Part shown: piece after piece, positions 45,781 to 55,362 of the stretch
Layout: each line of letters opens with the position of its first letter
Numbering within the stretch: the first letter of the stretch is position 1
Assembly: GCF_000744435.1 (NCBI RefSeq)
Contig: NZ_JQLX01000010.1
Span: forward strand, 124,001-188,000
From: Hippea jasoniae
GTDB lineage: Bacteria > Campylobacterota_A > Desulfurellia > Desulfurellales > Hippeaceae
Length of the DNA stretch: 64,000 nt
Direction: 5' to 3'
Position numbers and translations under genes: made by a program
The notes under the pieces: generated by a model
What the model was told of the DNA's origin: nothing
The model's database searches: none
Seen by the model: the letters and a program-made list of their open reading frames with translations, nothing else

Positions 45781-46966
45781 TCTCACACCCCTTAATGCTA
45801 TCAAAATGATAACCCACAAGGCCTGAAGGTATTTTGGGATAAAAGTAGGTTGATTTCTGTGGCACAATTAAACCCTGATTGACTATTTGGGTTAGTGTTT
45901 CATAATTTATCGGTTTTAGTAAAAATCCAAATACGGCACTGCCTTTATCCACAGCCTCTATTAGTTCTTTTTCTGTATGGGCGTATCCTGCAATGTGTTG
46001 ATTTTTTATATCCTCATCTGTGAGTTTTAATATTTTCTTGTAGATGATATCCTCAAAGATCTTTGCATCCAATCCATCGGGCAATGCAGTTGGTCTTTTT
46101 TCTAAAAACAGAGATATAAATCCATCTTTTGAGTATCCGATAAAATCTGCATCATCGAACCTGCCCTGTTTGACTGTGAAATATTGTTTTAAGCTCTCAA
46201 TAAATGCCTCTTTGTCTTTTAGCTGTTTTATCAATCTGTGTATGGAAAATAGGCAAAGACCGCCACTGTGGGCATCCACAAGAAGCGTCAGTATATAATC
46301 AAATCCGCCGTTTTTTAAGCCCTGCTTGTTAAAATGCTCCTTAATCATCAATGCTGTTTCATATCTGTGATGACCATCGGCTATGATGATTGTTTTGTCT
46401 TTTAATGATTCTTCTATGGTTTTTATGTGATTGCTATCGATGGCATAAAGGCTGTGTGTGGTATCCTCAAATTTAGCCTCAAACATTACTGATGAGCTAA
46501 CTGTTTCTGATATAATTTCGTTAATTGTTTTATCATGAGAATACAAGCCCATGATGGGGCAGAAGCTTGCATGTGTTGTTGTTATCAGGTTAAAACGGTC
46601 GATTTTTGGGCCTTTGAGTGTTTTTTCGTGGGGTTTTATATTTTTGCCAAACGGCTCAACCTTTAATGCAATTAGTATGCCTTTGAGCTGCCTTTCTTTG
46701 TTGTCAAATCTATAGTTGCAGCTGTATGCATAGAATCTGCAGCTATTGTCCATTTTTAATATGCCATTTTTTAGCCATTCATCAAGCAGCTGTTTTGCTT
46801 TTGTATAGGATTCCGGTAGTGTTAAATTTACGATGTTGTATGGATTTCTTTGCTTTAAAATTTCTTTGTAATCTTCATCAATTACATCATATGGAGGTGC
46901 CATGACGGTGTTGTTAAAGTGTGTTTTTTCATAGATTATGCCTCTAAACGGTTTTACTTCAGCCAT
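45773..46966 (-). CDS. DUF1015 family protein
   Basis: This is a 397-residue cytosolic protein. The N-terminus VKPFRGIIYE, VMAPPYDVID (about 22-31), PYNIVNLTLPES and the central ADGHHRYETAL (about 196-206) are hallmarks of DUF1015, a widespread family of unknown function. There is no membrane span. The ATG follows a GGAGCAG ribosome site. It lies between tsaB and queD, both tRNA-modification genes, but this may be chance. Confidence 0.88.
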   Translation of the reverse strand: MAEVKPFRGIIYEKTHFNNTVMAPPYDVIDEDYKEILKQRNPYNIVNLTLPESYTKAKQLLDEWLKNGILKMDNSCRFYAYSCNYRFDNKERQLKGILIALKVEPFGKNIKPHEKTLKGPKIDRFNLITTTHASFCPIMGLYSHDKTINEIISETVSSSVMFEAKFEDTTHSLYAIDSNHIKTIEESLKDKTIIIADGHHRYETALMIKEHFNKQGLKNGGFDYILTLLVDAHSGGLCLFSIHRLIKQLKDKEAFIESLKQYFTVKQGRFDDADFIGYSKDGFISLFLEKRPTALPDGLDAKIFEDIIYKKILKLTDEDIKNQHIAGYAHTEKELIEAVDKGSAVFGFLLKPINYETLTQIVNQGLIVPQKSTYFYPKIPSGLVGYHFDSIKGCENV

Positions 46967-46975
46967 ATCTGCTCC

Positions 46976-47539
46976 TTAATAAAATGGGTTTAGATCTAAT
47001 AGTTCCACTTCTTCTGCTAAATCTTTGATTTTAAAAACAAACGGTGTTTTAGGAAGCAGTGTTTTGTCTGTTGTGTAAAATAGTTCAAGCTTGGTATCTA
47101 TAATCTCATCCTGTTTTGCCTTTGTGATAGATGAAATTCTTATTAGTCTGCCATCTTTTTTTTCATAATCGCAAAAGTATCCGTAAGATGAAAAAAGCTC
47201 TCCTGCCACCCTGAATCTATCTTTGTCAATCAGGGCAGCTGTAAGATCAAGCTCGTTTACCCTATAGGTTTGAGGAGGTTTTTTAAAAAACAGTCCCTTT
47301 AGCGTGGATATTACCACCCTGATCGATGTATACCTGCCAGGACCGGCTACTGCAAAGAGTTGCGTTATATCTTCAAGCTTGATGTTGATTTCATTTAATG
47401 CATTATCAACTAAGTCGATCAAAATCTTTGAAAACGGCTCTTTTGGTAAAAAACAGTGGCAATAGAGGAGCTCATTTTCCTTATTAAATATGCTAAAGTC
47501 GATCAGATTTGAGCTGCCATCTATTGCCAGCGTGTACAT
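46976..47539 (-). CDS. tsaB: tRNA threonylcarbamoyladenosine protein TsaB
   Basis: This 187-residue protein is the ASKHA-fold partner of TsaD in the complex that attaches the threonylcarbamoyl group at A37. The N-terminal LAIDGSSN and VAGPGRYTSIRVVISTLKG (about residues 68-86) are typical; the C-terminal part is short. It overlaps the SecB-like gene by one base. TsaD and TsaE are not in the window; a TsaC-like gene is at 37060. Confidence 0.88.
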   Translation of the reverse strand: MYTLAIDGSSNLIDFSIFNKENELLYCHCFLPKEPFSKILIDLVDNALNEINIKLEDITQLFAVAGPGRYTSIRVVISTLKGLFFKKPPQTYRVNELDLTAALIDKDRFRVAGELFSSYGYFCDYEKKDGRLIRISSITKAKQDEIIDTKLELFYTTDKTLLPKTPFVFKIKDLAEEVELLDLNPFY

Positions 47540-47982
47540 TACTGCTGTGGCTGTGGGGGTGTAAACTGAATTGGTGGAATAATAACCGGCGCCAATCCCA
47601 TTCTCAATAGGGCATTCTGAACGGCCTCTCTGAAATACGGCCAGCTATCAACCAAAACGGTGGACTGTGAGAATATCTCAAATATCTCATCATCGATCGG
47701 TCCGCCAACCTGAAAATCAAGCAGGTAGGTGATGTTGATGTTAACGAATACATCGTTTTCGTTCTCTTTGTTGGCAATTTTGAGCGTATATTCCTGAAAC
47801 ACCCTTACAAAGTTATCGGCAAGCACCTGATAGTATGAATTTTTGTCGATATAGACCTTTTGAGTTTCTGGAGAAACATCCAGCTTTTCATCGTCAAACT
47901 CTGCAATAAATTTTTTTGTTCTTATATTGACCAGTGCAAGGTTTGAGTTGAATTGGTTATACCTTTCCTCTAATGTAGCCAT
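47539..47982 (-). CDS. secB: SecB-like export chaperone
   Basis: This 147-residue protein has the pattern of SecB: ...VNINITYLLDF in the beta core, then the helix VDSWPYFREAVQNALLRMGL and the loop PVIIPPIQFTPP, comparable to the SecB motif LFPYAR...GFPPLLLPPVNF. SecB holds preproteins unfolded and hands them to SecA. The start was moved to ATG 47982, which has GGAGG 6 bases upstream; an in-frame TTG at 47994 would overlap that site. The similarity is partial, so a SecB-like chaperone of other use is possible. Confidence 0.72.
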   Translation of the reverse strand: MATLEERYNQFNSNLALVNIRTKKFIAEFDDEKLDVSPETQKVYIDKNSYYQVLADNFVRVFQEYTLKIANKENENDVFVNINITYLLDFQVGGPIDDEIFEIFSQSTVLVDSWPYFREAVQNALLRMGLAPVIIPPIQFTPPQPQQ

Positions 47983-47995
47983 TTCTACCTCCAAA

Positions 47996-50002
47996 CTAAA
48001 TTACAGTTAAATTAAAGTCCCTGACTAAAACCTTTTTTATCGAACCGTTGAAGTTTATAGAAAGCATATCGTTATCCTTTGATAAAACAACACCTTCACC
48101 AAAAAGTTTATGCAAAACCCTATCACCGCGTTTTATATCTTTTGTTTTTTGTTTAACATCTATCTCTTTTAAGAATCTCGATGGCATACATCCCTGATAT
48201 GCGTTGTTGATTTTTCTTGCGGATGCATGGCTGATAAAGAGGTTTGTTTTTGCCCGCGTAATGGCAACATAGAACAGTCTGCGCTCTTCCTCTATGTCGT
48301 TTTCGTCTATTTTTAGATTTCCATTGGGGAATAATCCCTCCTCAACACCCACTATAAAAACCGTGTTGAATTCAAGGCCTTTTGCAGCATGGATTGTCAT
48401 AAGTTTGACATGCTCACTGCCTTTTTCCAGATCGTTGGAATAATCCAATAAAGACAGGCTTTCTAAAAAATCATCCAGATTCTCTAAATTGCCAGCGTTT
48501 TTTAATTCTTCCACATTACCCATTCTATCAAAATCTGAGTTTTGTTCAAGATAGTTTTTATATCCGCTTTTTTGCGCAATCTCATCTATGATTTTATCAA
48601 CCCTTTGTGTTGTATCGATCGTCTCAAATATTGATAAAAAATCATTCAATGCATTTTTCTGTCTATTTGAGAGTTTATTTTCTTCTATCAACAACTTTGA
48701 TGTTTCAAATAGTGATAATTCTCTGTTTTTGGCTTCCTGTTTGATTTTTTCTATAAATTTTGCTCCGATTCCTCTGGGGTGTGAACCTATTGCACGCAAA
48801 AATGATATATCGTCTTTTTTGTTAATCAGAAGCCTCAGATACGCTAAAATGTCTTTAATCTCTTTTCTTTCTAAAAATCTGTGAGAGCCTATAATTTGGT
48901 AGGGTATTGCATATTTTATTAAAGCCTCCTCAATCGCCCTTGATTGTCTGTTTGTGCGATAAAGAACAGCTATTTCATTTAGATTTTCACCCTGTTTGCT
49001 CAACTTAAGAATTTTTTCTGCCACAAAGTAAGCCTCATCTGTGTCTGTGGGTAGATTGATAATCGAAATATTACCGCCGTTTTTTTCTGAGTATAGGTTT
49101 TTTTTATTTCTTTTGGTATTTTTTGCAATCAGCTTGTTTGCTATGTTGAGTATCTCTATGGCAGATCTATAGTTTTTCTCAAGCTTGATAATTTTGCAGT
49201 TCTCATATTCTTTATCGAATCTTAAGATATTTTCGATTTGAGCACCCCTGAAGCTGTAGATAGATTGATCCTCATCGCCAACAGCGCAAACAATGTTGTT
49301 TTTGTTATGCAATAGCTTAACGAACAGGTATTGCGGGTAGTTTGTGTCCTGATACTCATCAATAAAGATGTATTTAAAACGCTGAGCGTACTTTTCCCTT
49401 ACCTGCGGATTTTCTTCAAGCAGCTCTATAGTTTTTATGATTATGTTATCAAAATCTACAGCTTCGGAACTTTCAAGCTTTTCCTCATATGTTTTGTAGA
49501 TCTTTTTAAGTGTTTTTTCATAGATGGAATCAACAGGAAGCTGGTCTGGTTTGATTAGATTGAGTTTGTAGGATGAAATGGCAGAGAGTATCTTTTTTGG
49601 TGTGAATTTCTTCGGGTCTATATTTAGTTGCTTTAAAACCTCTTTTAGTAGGTTTTCCTGGTCTTTTGTATCGTAAATTACATATCTGTAACCTTCGTTT
49701 CTCAAAAGCCTTAAAGCTATAGAGTGAAATGTGCCGATCCACATTTGATTAGCATCACTGCCCACAAGTTTAACAATACGCTCTTTCATCTCATTTGCCG
49801 CTTTGTTTGTAAAGGTCAATGCCATGATCTGAAATGGTTTTGCAAGTCCGCTATCCAGTATATATGCGATCTTGTGGGTTAGTGTTTTTGTTTTGCCGCT
49901 TCCAGCACCTGCTATAATCAGAAGGTTGCAGCCGTTCTCTAAAACAGCCGCTTTTTGCTGCTCATTCAGCGCTTCTATTATGGAGTTGCTCTGTTGCGTC
50001 AT
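47996..50002 (-). CDS. UvrD/PcrA-type DNA helicase
   Basis: This is a 668-residue superfamily 1A helicase. Walker A is AGAGSGKTKTL (about residues 31-41). TFTNKAANEM (Ia), FIDEYQDTNYPQY (II), VGDEDQSIYSFRGA (III), the late TIHAAKGLEFNTVF (V) and VAITRAKTNLF (VI) are all present. A C-terminal PcrA-like tail (GDRVLHKLFGEGVV) matches the RNA-polymerase-binding module. Its first 41 bases overlap the upstream CLC gene. Confidence 0.93.
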   Translation of the reverse strand: MTQQSNSIIEALNEQQKAAVLENGCNLLIIAGAGSGKTKTLTHKIAYILDSGLAKPFQIMALTFTNKAANEMKERIVKLVGSDANQMWIGTFHSIALRLLRNEGYRYVIYDTKDQENLLKEVLKQLNIDPKKFTPKKILSAISSYKLNLIKPDQLPVDSIYEKTLKKIYKTYEEKLESSEAVDFDNIIIKTIELLEENPQVREKYAQRFKYIFIDEYQDTNYPQYLFVKLLHNKNNIVCAVGDEDQSIYSFRGAQIENILRFDKEYENCKIIKLEKNYRSAIEILNIANKLIAKNTKRNKKNLYSEKNGGNISIINLPTDTDEAYFVAEKILKLSKQGENLNEIAVLYRTNRQSRAIEEALIKYAIPYQIIGSHRFLERKEIKDILAYLRLLINKKDDISFLRAIGSHPRGIGAKFIEKIKQEAKNRELSLFETSKLLIEENKLSNRQKNALNDFLSIFETIDTTQRVDKIIDEIAQKSGYKNYLEQNSDFDRMGNVEELKNAGNLENLDDFLESLSLLDYSNDLEKGSEHVKLMTIHAAKGLEFNTVFIVGVEEGLFPNGNLKIDENDIEEERRLFYVAITRAKTNLFISHASARKINNAYQGCMPSRFLKEIDVKQKTKDIKRGDRVLHKLFGEGVVLSKDNDMLSINFNGSIKKVLVRDFNLTVI

Positions 50003-51755
50003 TGTAGGCTTTAATGATATCCTTTCTTGTAATAATACCCACTACTTTGCCGTTTTTATCAACGACAGGCACGGTGTTGATCTCTTTGAAGCCGATCTTA
50101 TGCAAAAGTGTGTTTAAGTTTTCCTCAGCTGTTGTTGTAACAACATCCTTATTTGCTACATCCTCTGCGACAAGAAAATTGGATAGCTCACTTTCTCCAA
50201 GAATCGATTTCAACACATGCAGTGTAACGATACCCTGCAGTGAATTGTCTTTATCTAAAACAGGGATGTCGGTTTGCTTTGAATCTGACAGAATTTCATA
50301 TATTTTTGAAAGGTTTGTTGAATTGGTAACACTTAAAAACTCTTTTTTCATAAGATCTTTTACCTTTATGCCTTCAAGCACATCTCTTATGTATTCGTAT
50401 TTGTGTATCGGGCTGTGTGATCTGTTTTTCACCTGGTGCCGCTCAATGCTATAGCGTGTTGTTAGCAAAAAGCTTATAGCAACAACCCACATTGATGGAA
50501 CAATAAGCTCATAATTGCCTGTAATTTCTGCAACCACTATTATAATAGATAGAGGTGTTTTATTTGTTGCTGCAAAAAAGCCTGCCATACCAACAATGGC
50601 AAAGCTTGCAGGATTATCAACAAAGCGCGGTAGAACAGACTGTAGAATTCCACCAATGCCGCCGCCGATTGCTGTACCTATAACAAGCGTTGGTGCAAAT
50701 AAACCTACCGAGTTCCCGCTCCCCAGTGTTATTGAGGTGGTGATCATTCTTACAAGACCTATCATAATCAGGATGTAAAAGCTTGTTTTGTTAAGAAAAG
50801 CGCTTTGCATAATGCCGTATCCCATGCCTGCAGCATCAGGTAGAATCATTGCAAAAAGGCCAACGATAAAGCCACCCAAAGCCGTTTTTATGTAAAGCGG
50901 GGATGGTATTTTCTCAAATGTTTCAGATGTGGTATTGAAAATATTGATGAATATTATTGCACTTATTGCACAGACTATTGCAAGAATTGTATAGGATAAA
51001 AATTCAAGGGGATTGTGAAACGCCATTGGGGGTGTGGAAAACATGTGAACCCAGCCAAACTTGGCAGAGAATATTGAATAGGCTATGATGGAAGAGATAG
51101 CCGCAGGCAGAAGTGCCTCATATTCAAAATCTATATCCTTATAAAGCACCTCAACAGCGTAGATTGCCGCACCCATAGGGCTTCTAAAGATTGCACCAAC
51201 ACCGCCTGCAAGACCTGCTAACATCAAAATGCGTTTTTCTTTATCCGTTAAGTGAAAGAGCTTTCCTATCTGATAGCCAAAACCAGCACCGATTTGTGCT
51301 GCAGGGCCCTCTCTACCGCCTGCTCCGCCTACACCCAGTGAGATAACAGAAACAATGAGTTTTACAAACGGCACCCTTTTTCTTATCGGTTTATTGGCAT
51401 GGTAGGCTTTAACCACCTCACCTGTGCCGCCACCCTTTGTTTCTAAAGCCAGAAGATGTATCAATAATCCGCTGATAAAACCACCAACGGTGATAATTAT
51501 AAGAAATAAAGCCCTGCTAAACGGTTTATGTATAAGTGGCAGAAGTGGTTCTTCGTTTGTCGGATGTGTTAAAGGAAATCCAGCTATATGGTTTAGTAGA
51601 ATTGTTGAGGTTAAATCAAGCAAAACATAGAATACAATTGCACCAAGACCTGCTAATATGCCAACTATTGATGCATAAATCAGCATCTTGCTTGTGTTTG
51701 AGTGTTTTAGATTTTTTATAATAAACATCAATTCGCTGATTAAAGAAACCTTCAT
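49962..51755 (-). CDS. CLC-type chloride channel/transporter with CBS pair (second copy)
   Basis: This 597-residue membrane protein has GGREGPAAQIG (gating Glu at about 152), GSGNSVGLFAPTLVIG (about 346) and the tyrosine in GNYELIVP. The site of the inner glutamate pair reads AVEVLY: the first Glu is kept, the second is Val. The N-terminal selectivity loop lacks the usual GSGIP. Two CBS repeats occupy about 465-590. It starts at the base next to the glmS stop and overlaps uvrD by 41 bases. It is close in sequence to the copy at 53596, so a duplication is likely. Confidence 0.9.
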   Translation of the reverse strand: MKVSLISELMFIIKNLKHSNTSKMLIYASIVGILAGLGAIVFYVLLDLTSTILLNHIAGFPLTHPTNEEPLLPLIHKPFSRALFLIIITVGGFISGLLIHLLALETKGGGTGEVVKAYHANKPIRKRVPFVKLIVSVISLGVGGAGGREGPAAQIGAGFGYQIGKLFHLTDKEKRILMLAGLAGGVGAIFRSPMGAAIYAVEVLYKDIDFEYEALLPAAISSIIAYSIFSAKFGWVHMFSTPPMAFHNPLEFLSYTILAIVCAISAIIFINIFNTTSETFEKIPSPLYIKTALGGFIVGLFAMILPDAAGMGYGIMQSAFLNKTSFYILIMIGLVRMITTSITLGSGNSVGLFAPTLVIGTAIGGGIGGILQSVLPRFVDNPASFAIVGMAGFFAATNKTPLSIIIVVAEITGNYELIVPSMWVVAISFLLTTRYSIERHQVKNRSHSPIHKYEYIRDVLEGIKVKDLMKKEFLSVTNSTNLSKIYEILSDSKQTDIPVLDKDNSLQGIVTLHVLKSILGESELSNFLVAEDVANKDVVTTTAEENLNTLLHKIGFKEINTVPVVDKNGKVVGIITRKDIIKAYNDATEQLHNRSAE

Positions 51756-53561
51756 CTATTCAACCGTAACACTTTTTGCAAGATTTCTTGGCTGGTCTAT
51801 GTCATGACCAAGATAAAGGGCAGAATAGTATGCAAACAGCTGAAGAGGAATAACATACACAAAGCCTGCAAAATCGTAGTTTACATCAGGTATCTGTATT
51901 GTCTCATCGGCTATTGGATGGGGTTTTGATGAAACAAGTATAATCTTGCCGCCGCGTGATTTAATCTCCTCGCAGTTTGACAGTGTTTTGGAATAGTAAG
52001 GCTCATGGGGGTGTGCTACAACAACAGATGGGGTTTGTTCATCGATTAATGCAATCGGTCCATGCTTCATTTCACCTGCAGGGTAACCCTCTGCATGGAT
52101 GTATGAGATTTCTTTTAGTTTTAGTGCACCCTCAAGTGCAAGTGGATAGCATATACCCCTGCCAAGGTATAGGTAGTTTTTGTATTTGCAGTAGGCTTTT
52201 GCAATTGAGTTTGCCGTTTTATCAGCCATGTTGAATGTTTCTTTGATTAGATGGGGCATTTTTAAGAGATATCGGGCTTCTTTTGAGTTATCCTTGCCTT
52301 TTAGATGACCCATGTATAATGCAAGCATATATAAAACGGCAAGCTGACTAACAAAGGCTTTTGTTGATGCAACGCTGATTTCTGGTCCTGCAAGTGTATA
52401 GATGCATCTATCTGCAATTCGAGCTATAGCTGATTCTTTTACATTAACAATTGAGATTGTAGGAATACCGTTATTTTTTGCCATTTTGAGAGGCTCTTTT
52501 GTATCTGCCGTTTCCCCAGACTGAGAGATGGCCACAAACAGATTGTTTTTTGAATAGATATAGTTGTAGTATCTAAATTCGCTGCCTATCTCCACATCAA
52601 CCTTGACGCCTGTAAATTTTTCCAAAACAGGTTTTGCTGTAAGACCCGCATAATAACTGGTTCCGCATGCAACAATTGTGATTCTGTCGGTATTTTTAAG
52701 GATTTCTTCCATACCATCAAGTTCTTCCAATATCAGTCTGCCATCAGGCATTATTCTTGATTGAATCGTGTTTCTTACAGCTTCATCCTCTTCATTTATC
52801 TCCTTAAGCATGAAATGCTTGAATCCACCTTTTTGGGCTTTCTGTTTTGACCAGTTTATGGTTGTTATCTTTCGCCTTGCGAGGTTTTTATCTTTGTCAA
52901 AAATCTCTATATTACCTTTTTCTATCCTGGCAATGTCGCCATCTTCTAAAAATATAAAGTTATTTGTGTATTCTATTAAAGCTGCAACATCGCTGGCTAT
53001 GAATGTTTCGTTGTTGCCAATGCCTATTACCAGTGGGCTTTCATGTTTTGCTACAGCTATGTAGTCTGCTTTGGTTGATATAGCTGCTATTGCAAAACTA
53101 CCTTCAAGCTTTGCTATGGTTTTGCTGAAAGCCTCAAAAAAATCGTATTTTTCTAAAAAATACTCAATCAAAAGTGCCACAATTTCACTGTCTGTGTCTG
53201 TTGCTCTACTAAAACCCTTTTCTTTTAGGTATGCTTCAAGGTCTCTGTAGTTTTCTATGATGCCGTTGTGAACGATTGCAACATTTTTGGTTGTATGGGG
53301 ATGGGCATTTGTGGATGTAGGATGCCCATGGGTTGCCCATCGGGTGTGGCCGATTCCGATACTGGCCTTTGTATCCAGTCTGCTTTCTGTGATTAGCGTT
53401 ATTAGATCGACGATTTTGCCCTTTGTTTTAACCGTGTAGATCTTATCGGTTTTTAGAGATATACCGGCTGAATCATAACCCCTGTATTCAAGCGATTTTA
53501 GACCTTCAAGCAGAATAGGAAGAGCTTTTTTTGAGCCACTGTAACCAACAATTCCACACAT
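51756..53561 (-). CDS. glmS: Glutamine-fructose-6-phosphate aminotransferase
   Basis: This enzyme makes glucosamine 6-phosphate, the entry to peptidoglycan and LPS precursors. The N-terminal nucleophile is Cys2 (MCGIVGYSG), with HTRWATHG near residue 72. Two SIS isomerase domains follow (CGTSYYA near 302; SQSGETADT near 350), and the C-terminus DQPRNLAKSVTVE is canonical. Length 601. It lies between two CLC genes in the minus-strand operon, and no glmS ribozyme was seen upstream. Confidence 0.97.
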   Translation of the reverse strand: MCGIVGYSGSKKALPILLEGLKSLEYRGYDSAGISLKTDKIYTVKTKGKIVDLITLITESRLDTKASIGIGHTRWATHGHPTSTNAHPHTTKNVAIVHNGIIENYRDLEAYLKEKGFSRATDTDSEIVALLIEYFLEKYDFFEAFSKTIAKLEGSFAIAAISTKADYIAVAKHESPLVIGIGNNETFIASDVAALIEYTNNFIFLEDGDIARIEKGNIEIFDKDKNLARRKITTINWSKQKAQKGGFKHFMLKEINEEDEAVRNTIQSRIMPDGRLILEELDGMEEILKNTDRITIVACGTSYYAGLTAKPVLEKFTGVKVDVEIGSEFRYYNYIYSKNNLFVAISQSGETADTKEPLKMAKNNGIPTISIVNVKESAIARIADRCIYTLAGPEISVASTKAFVSQLAVLYMLALYMGHLKGKDNSKEARYLLKMPHLIKETFNMADKTANSIAKAYCKYKNYLYLGRGICYPLALEGALKLKEISYIHAEGYPAGEMKHGPIALIDEQTPSVVVAHPHEPYYSKTLSNCEEIKSRGGKIILVSSKPHPIADETIQIPDVNYDFAGFVYVIPLQLFAYYSALYLGHDIDQPRNLAKSVTVE

Positions 53562-53595
53562 ACGACACCTTTTATAACACCACGACTAAAATTTT

Positions 53596-55362
53596 TCAAA
53601 CATTCTTTTGGGCTTTCTGTCTGGTTTCGTTATATGTTTTGATTATATCGCTTCTTTTTACCACACCTATTATGTTTGATGGGTCATTTTTTTCCACCAC
53701 AGGAATTGTATTTATATCTTTAAAACCTATTTTATGTATTAAATGCAAGAGATTTTCATCCTTTGTTGTTGTTATCAGTTTTGTGTTTGCCACATCTTCA
53801 GCTATGAGTAATTCTGGAATATAATCCTCGCTTAGGATGGTTTTTAACACTCTCAGTGTTATTATACCTTTTAATTTACCCGATATATCCACCATTATCA
53901 GGTCGTCATCGTCTGTTTCGTGTAATAGTTCAAAGACGGTGTCAAGTTTTGCCGTTTGAGGAATAGTTTTGAATGTTTTTTTCATAATATCGGATACCTT
54001 TATCTCTTCAAGTAGATCCCTTGTGAATTCCTCAGAGTGTGCCTTTGAGGTTCTTCTATTTTTTTCCTGTTTTTCATAAATGGTCCACTTCTGGGCTATG
54101 ATATAGCTTAGAATGGCTGTCCAGATAGCGGGAACTATCAAATGGTAATTTCCCGTCATCTCCGTGACCATAACAATTGTAGAAAAAGGTGTGTTGGCTG
54201 CAGCAGAAAAAAATCCAACCATACCCACAAGAACAAAAGATGCAGGTTGTACTGCAAGTAAAGGTGAAATGTTATGCATAATGAGACCCACTGCGCCACC
54301 AAGGCTGCCTCCTATAACCATAGAGGGCCCAAAAACACCCGCACTACCGCCGCTTGAAATCGTGAATGAGGTTGTTAAAACTTTAAAAAAAGCCACAAGC
54401 AGAAGCAATGTTATTGTTATTTCACCGTCAATGGCTTTCTGCAGGATGCCGTAACCTGTGGAGATTGCATCAGGTAAAAAAACACCGATTAATCCCACGA
54501 TAAAGCCGCCGATTGCTGGTTTAATATGCGGTACAATTTTAATTTTTTTGAATATATCTCTGAGTCCATAGAATACCTTAACATAAAAGATAGCAAACAG
54601 ACCACAGGCGATTGATAAAACGGTGTATGAGATAAGCTCAACTGGATTTGAAAACTGAAAAACAGGTGTAAAAAACAACGGCTTTAATCCAAAGAATGCG
54701 CTAAAAATGGCATAAGCAACAATCGATGCTACAATTGTATAGATGAAAACCTCACCCTCAATTTCTGGGTCTTTATACAAAACTTCACTTGCAAATATAG
54801 CACCCGCCATAGGAGCATGGAATATTGCACCAACGCCAGATCCCATACCACTTGCAAGCAATATTCTTCTTTGTTTTGAACTTAGGTGTAATTTTGTTGC
54901 TAAAAATGAGCCAAAACCTGCTCCAATCTGAGCAATGGGGCCTTCTCTTCCTCCGCTGCCACCACTACCTAAAGTAATTGCTGAGGCTATCATCTTTATT
55001 ATGGGAACTATCGGTTTAATAAGTCCGTCTTTTCTATGGTATGCCTCAATGGCTGCATCTGTGCCATGACCTTCTGCCTCTGGTGCAAAGGTATAAACCA
55101 GAATGCCCGATATCAATCCACCTATGGTTGTTATTGTCACAAGCAAAAATGGAGAGAACGATTTATGTATTGCATGAAACAGATGCGGTTCGCCTTTTGG
55201 CTCATGGAGGGGATAGCCTGCAATGTTGTGAAGCAGATAGACACTGCAAAAATGTGTTGCAACCAAAAACAAGACGGCACCAAAACCTGTTATAACACCA
55301 ACCAAAGAGGCATAAAAGAGGAGCTTTCCCTCCTCAATTACCCCTTTTTCTAAAAAGGGCAT
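53596..55362 (-). CDS. CLC-type chloride channel/transporter with CBS pair (third copy)
   Basis: This 588-residue membrane protein has GSGGSGGREGPIAQIG (gating Glu at about 144), SSGGSAGVFGPSMVIGG (about 337) and GNYHLIVP. The inner-glutamate site reads ASEVLYKD, again with Val in the second position, so it may behave as a channel. CBS repeats cover about 455-580. It overlaps the glmU stop by one base and ends 34 bases before glmS. With the copy at 49962 it brackets glmS. Confidence 0.9.
   Translation of the reverse strand: MPFLEKGVIEEGKLLFYASLVGVITGFGAVLFLVATHFCSVYLLHNIAGYPLHEPKGEPHLFHAIHKSFSPFLLVTITTIGGLISGILVYTFAPEAEGHGTDAAIEAYHRKDGLIKPIVPIIKMIASAITLGSGGSGGREGPIAQIGAGFGSFLATKLHLSSKQRRILLASGMGSGVGAIFHAPMAGAIFASEVLYKDPEIEGEVFIYTIVASIVAYAIFSAFFGLKPLFFTPVFQFSNPVELISYTVLSIACGLFAIFYVKVFYGLRDIFKKIKIVPHIKPAIGGFIVGLIGVFLPDAISTGYGILQKAIDGEITITLLLLVAFFKVLTTSFTISSGGSAGVFGPSMVIGGSLGGAVGLIMHNISPLLAVQPASFVLVGMVGFFSAAANTPFSTIVMVTEMTGNYHLIVPAIWTAILSYIIAQKWTIYEKQEKNRRTSKAHSEEFTRDLLEEIKVSDIMKKTFKTIPQTAKLDTVFELLHETDDDDLIMVDISGKLKGIITLRVLKTILSEDYIPELLIAEDVANTKLITTTKDENLLHLIHKIGFKDINTIPVVEKNDPSNIIGVVKRSDIIKTYNETRQKAQKNV

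Noticed and set aside
45781..45867. 29-residue N-terminal extension of QueD
   Set aside because: It is the antisense-frame tail within DUF1015 and is not like QueD; the ATG at 45780 gives the standard N-terminus.
53562..53595. glmS ribozyme or riboswitch near glmS
   Set aside because: The downstream gap (53562-53595) is only 34 bases, and upstream of glmS lies the CLC coding sequence directly; there is no room for a ribozyme.
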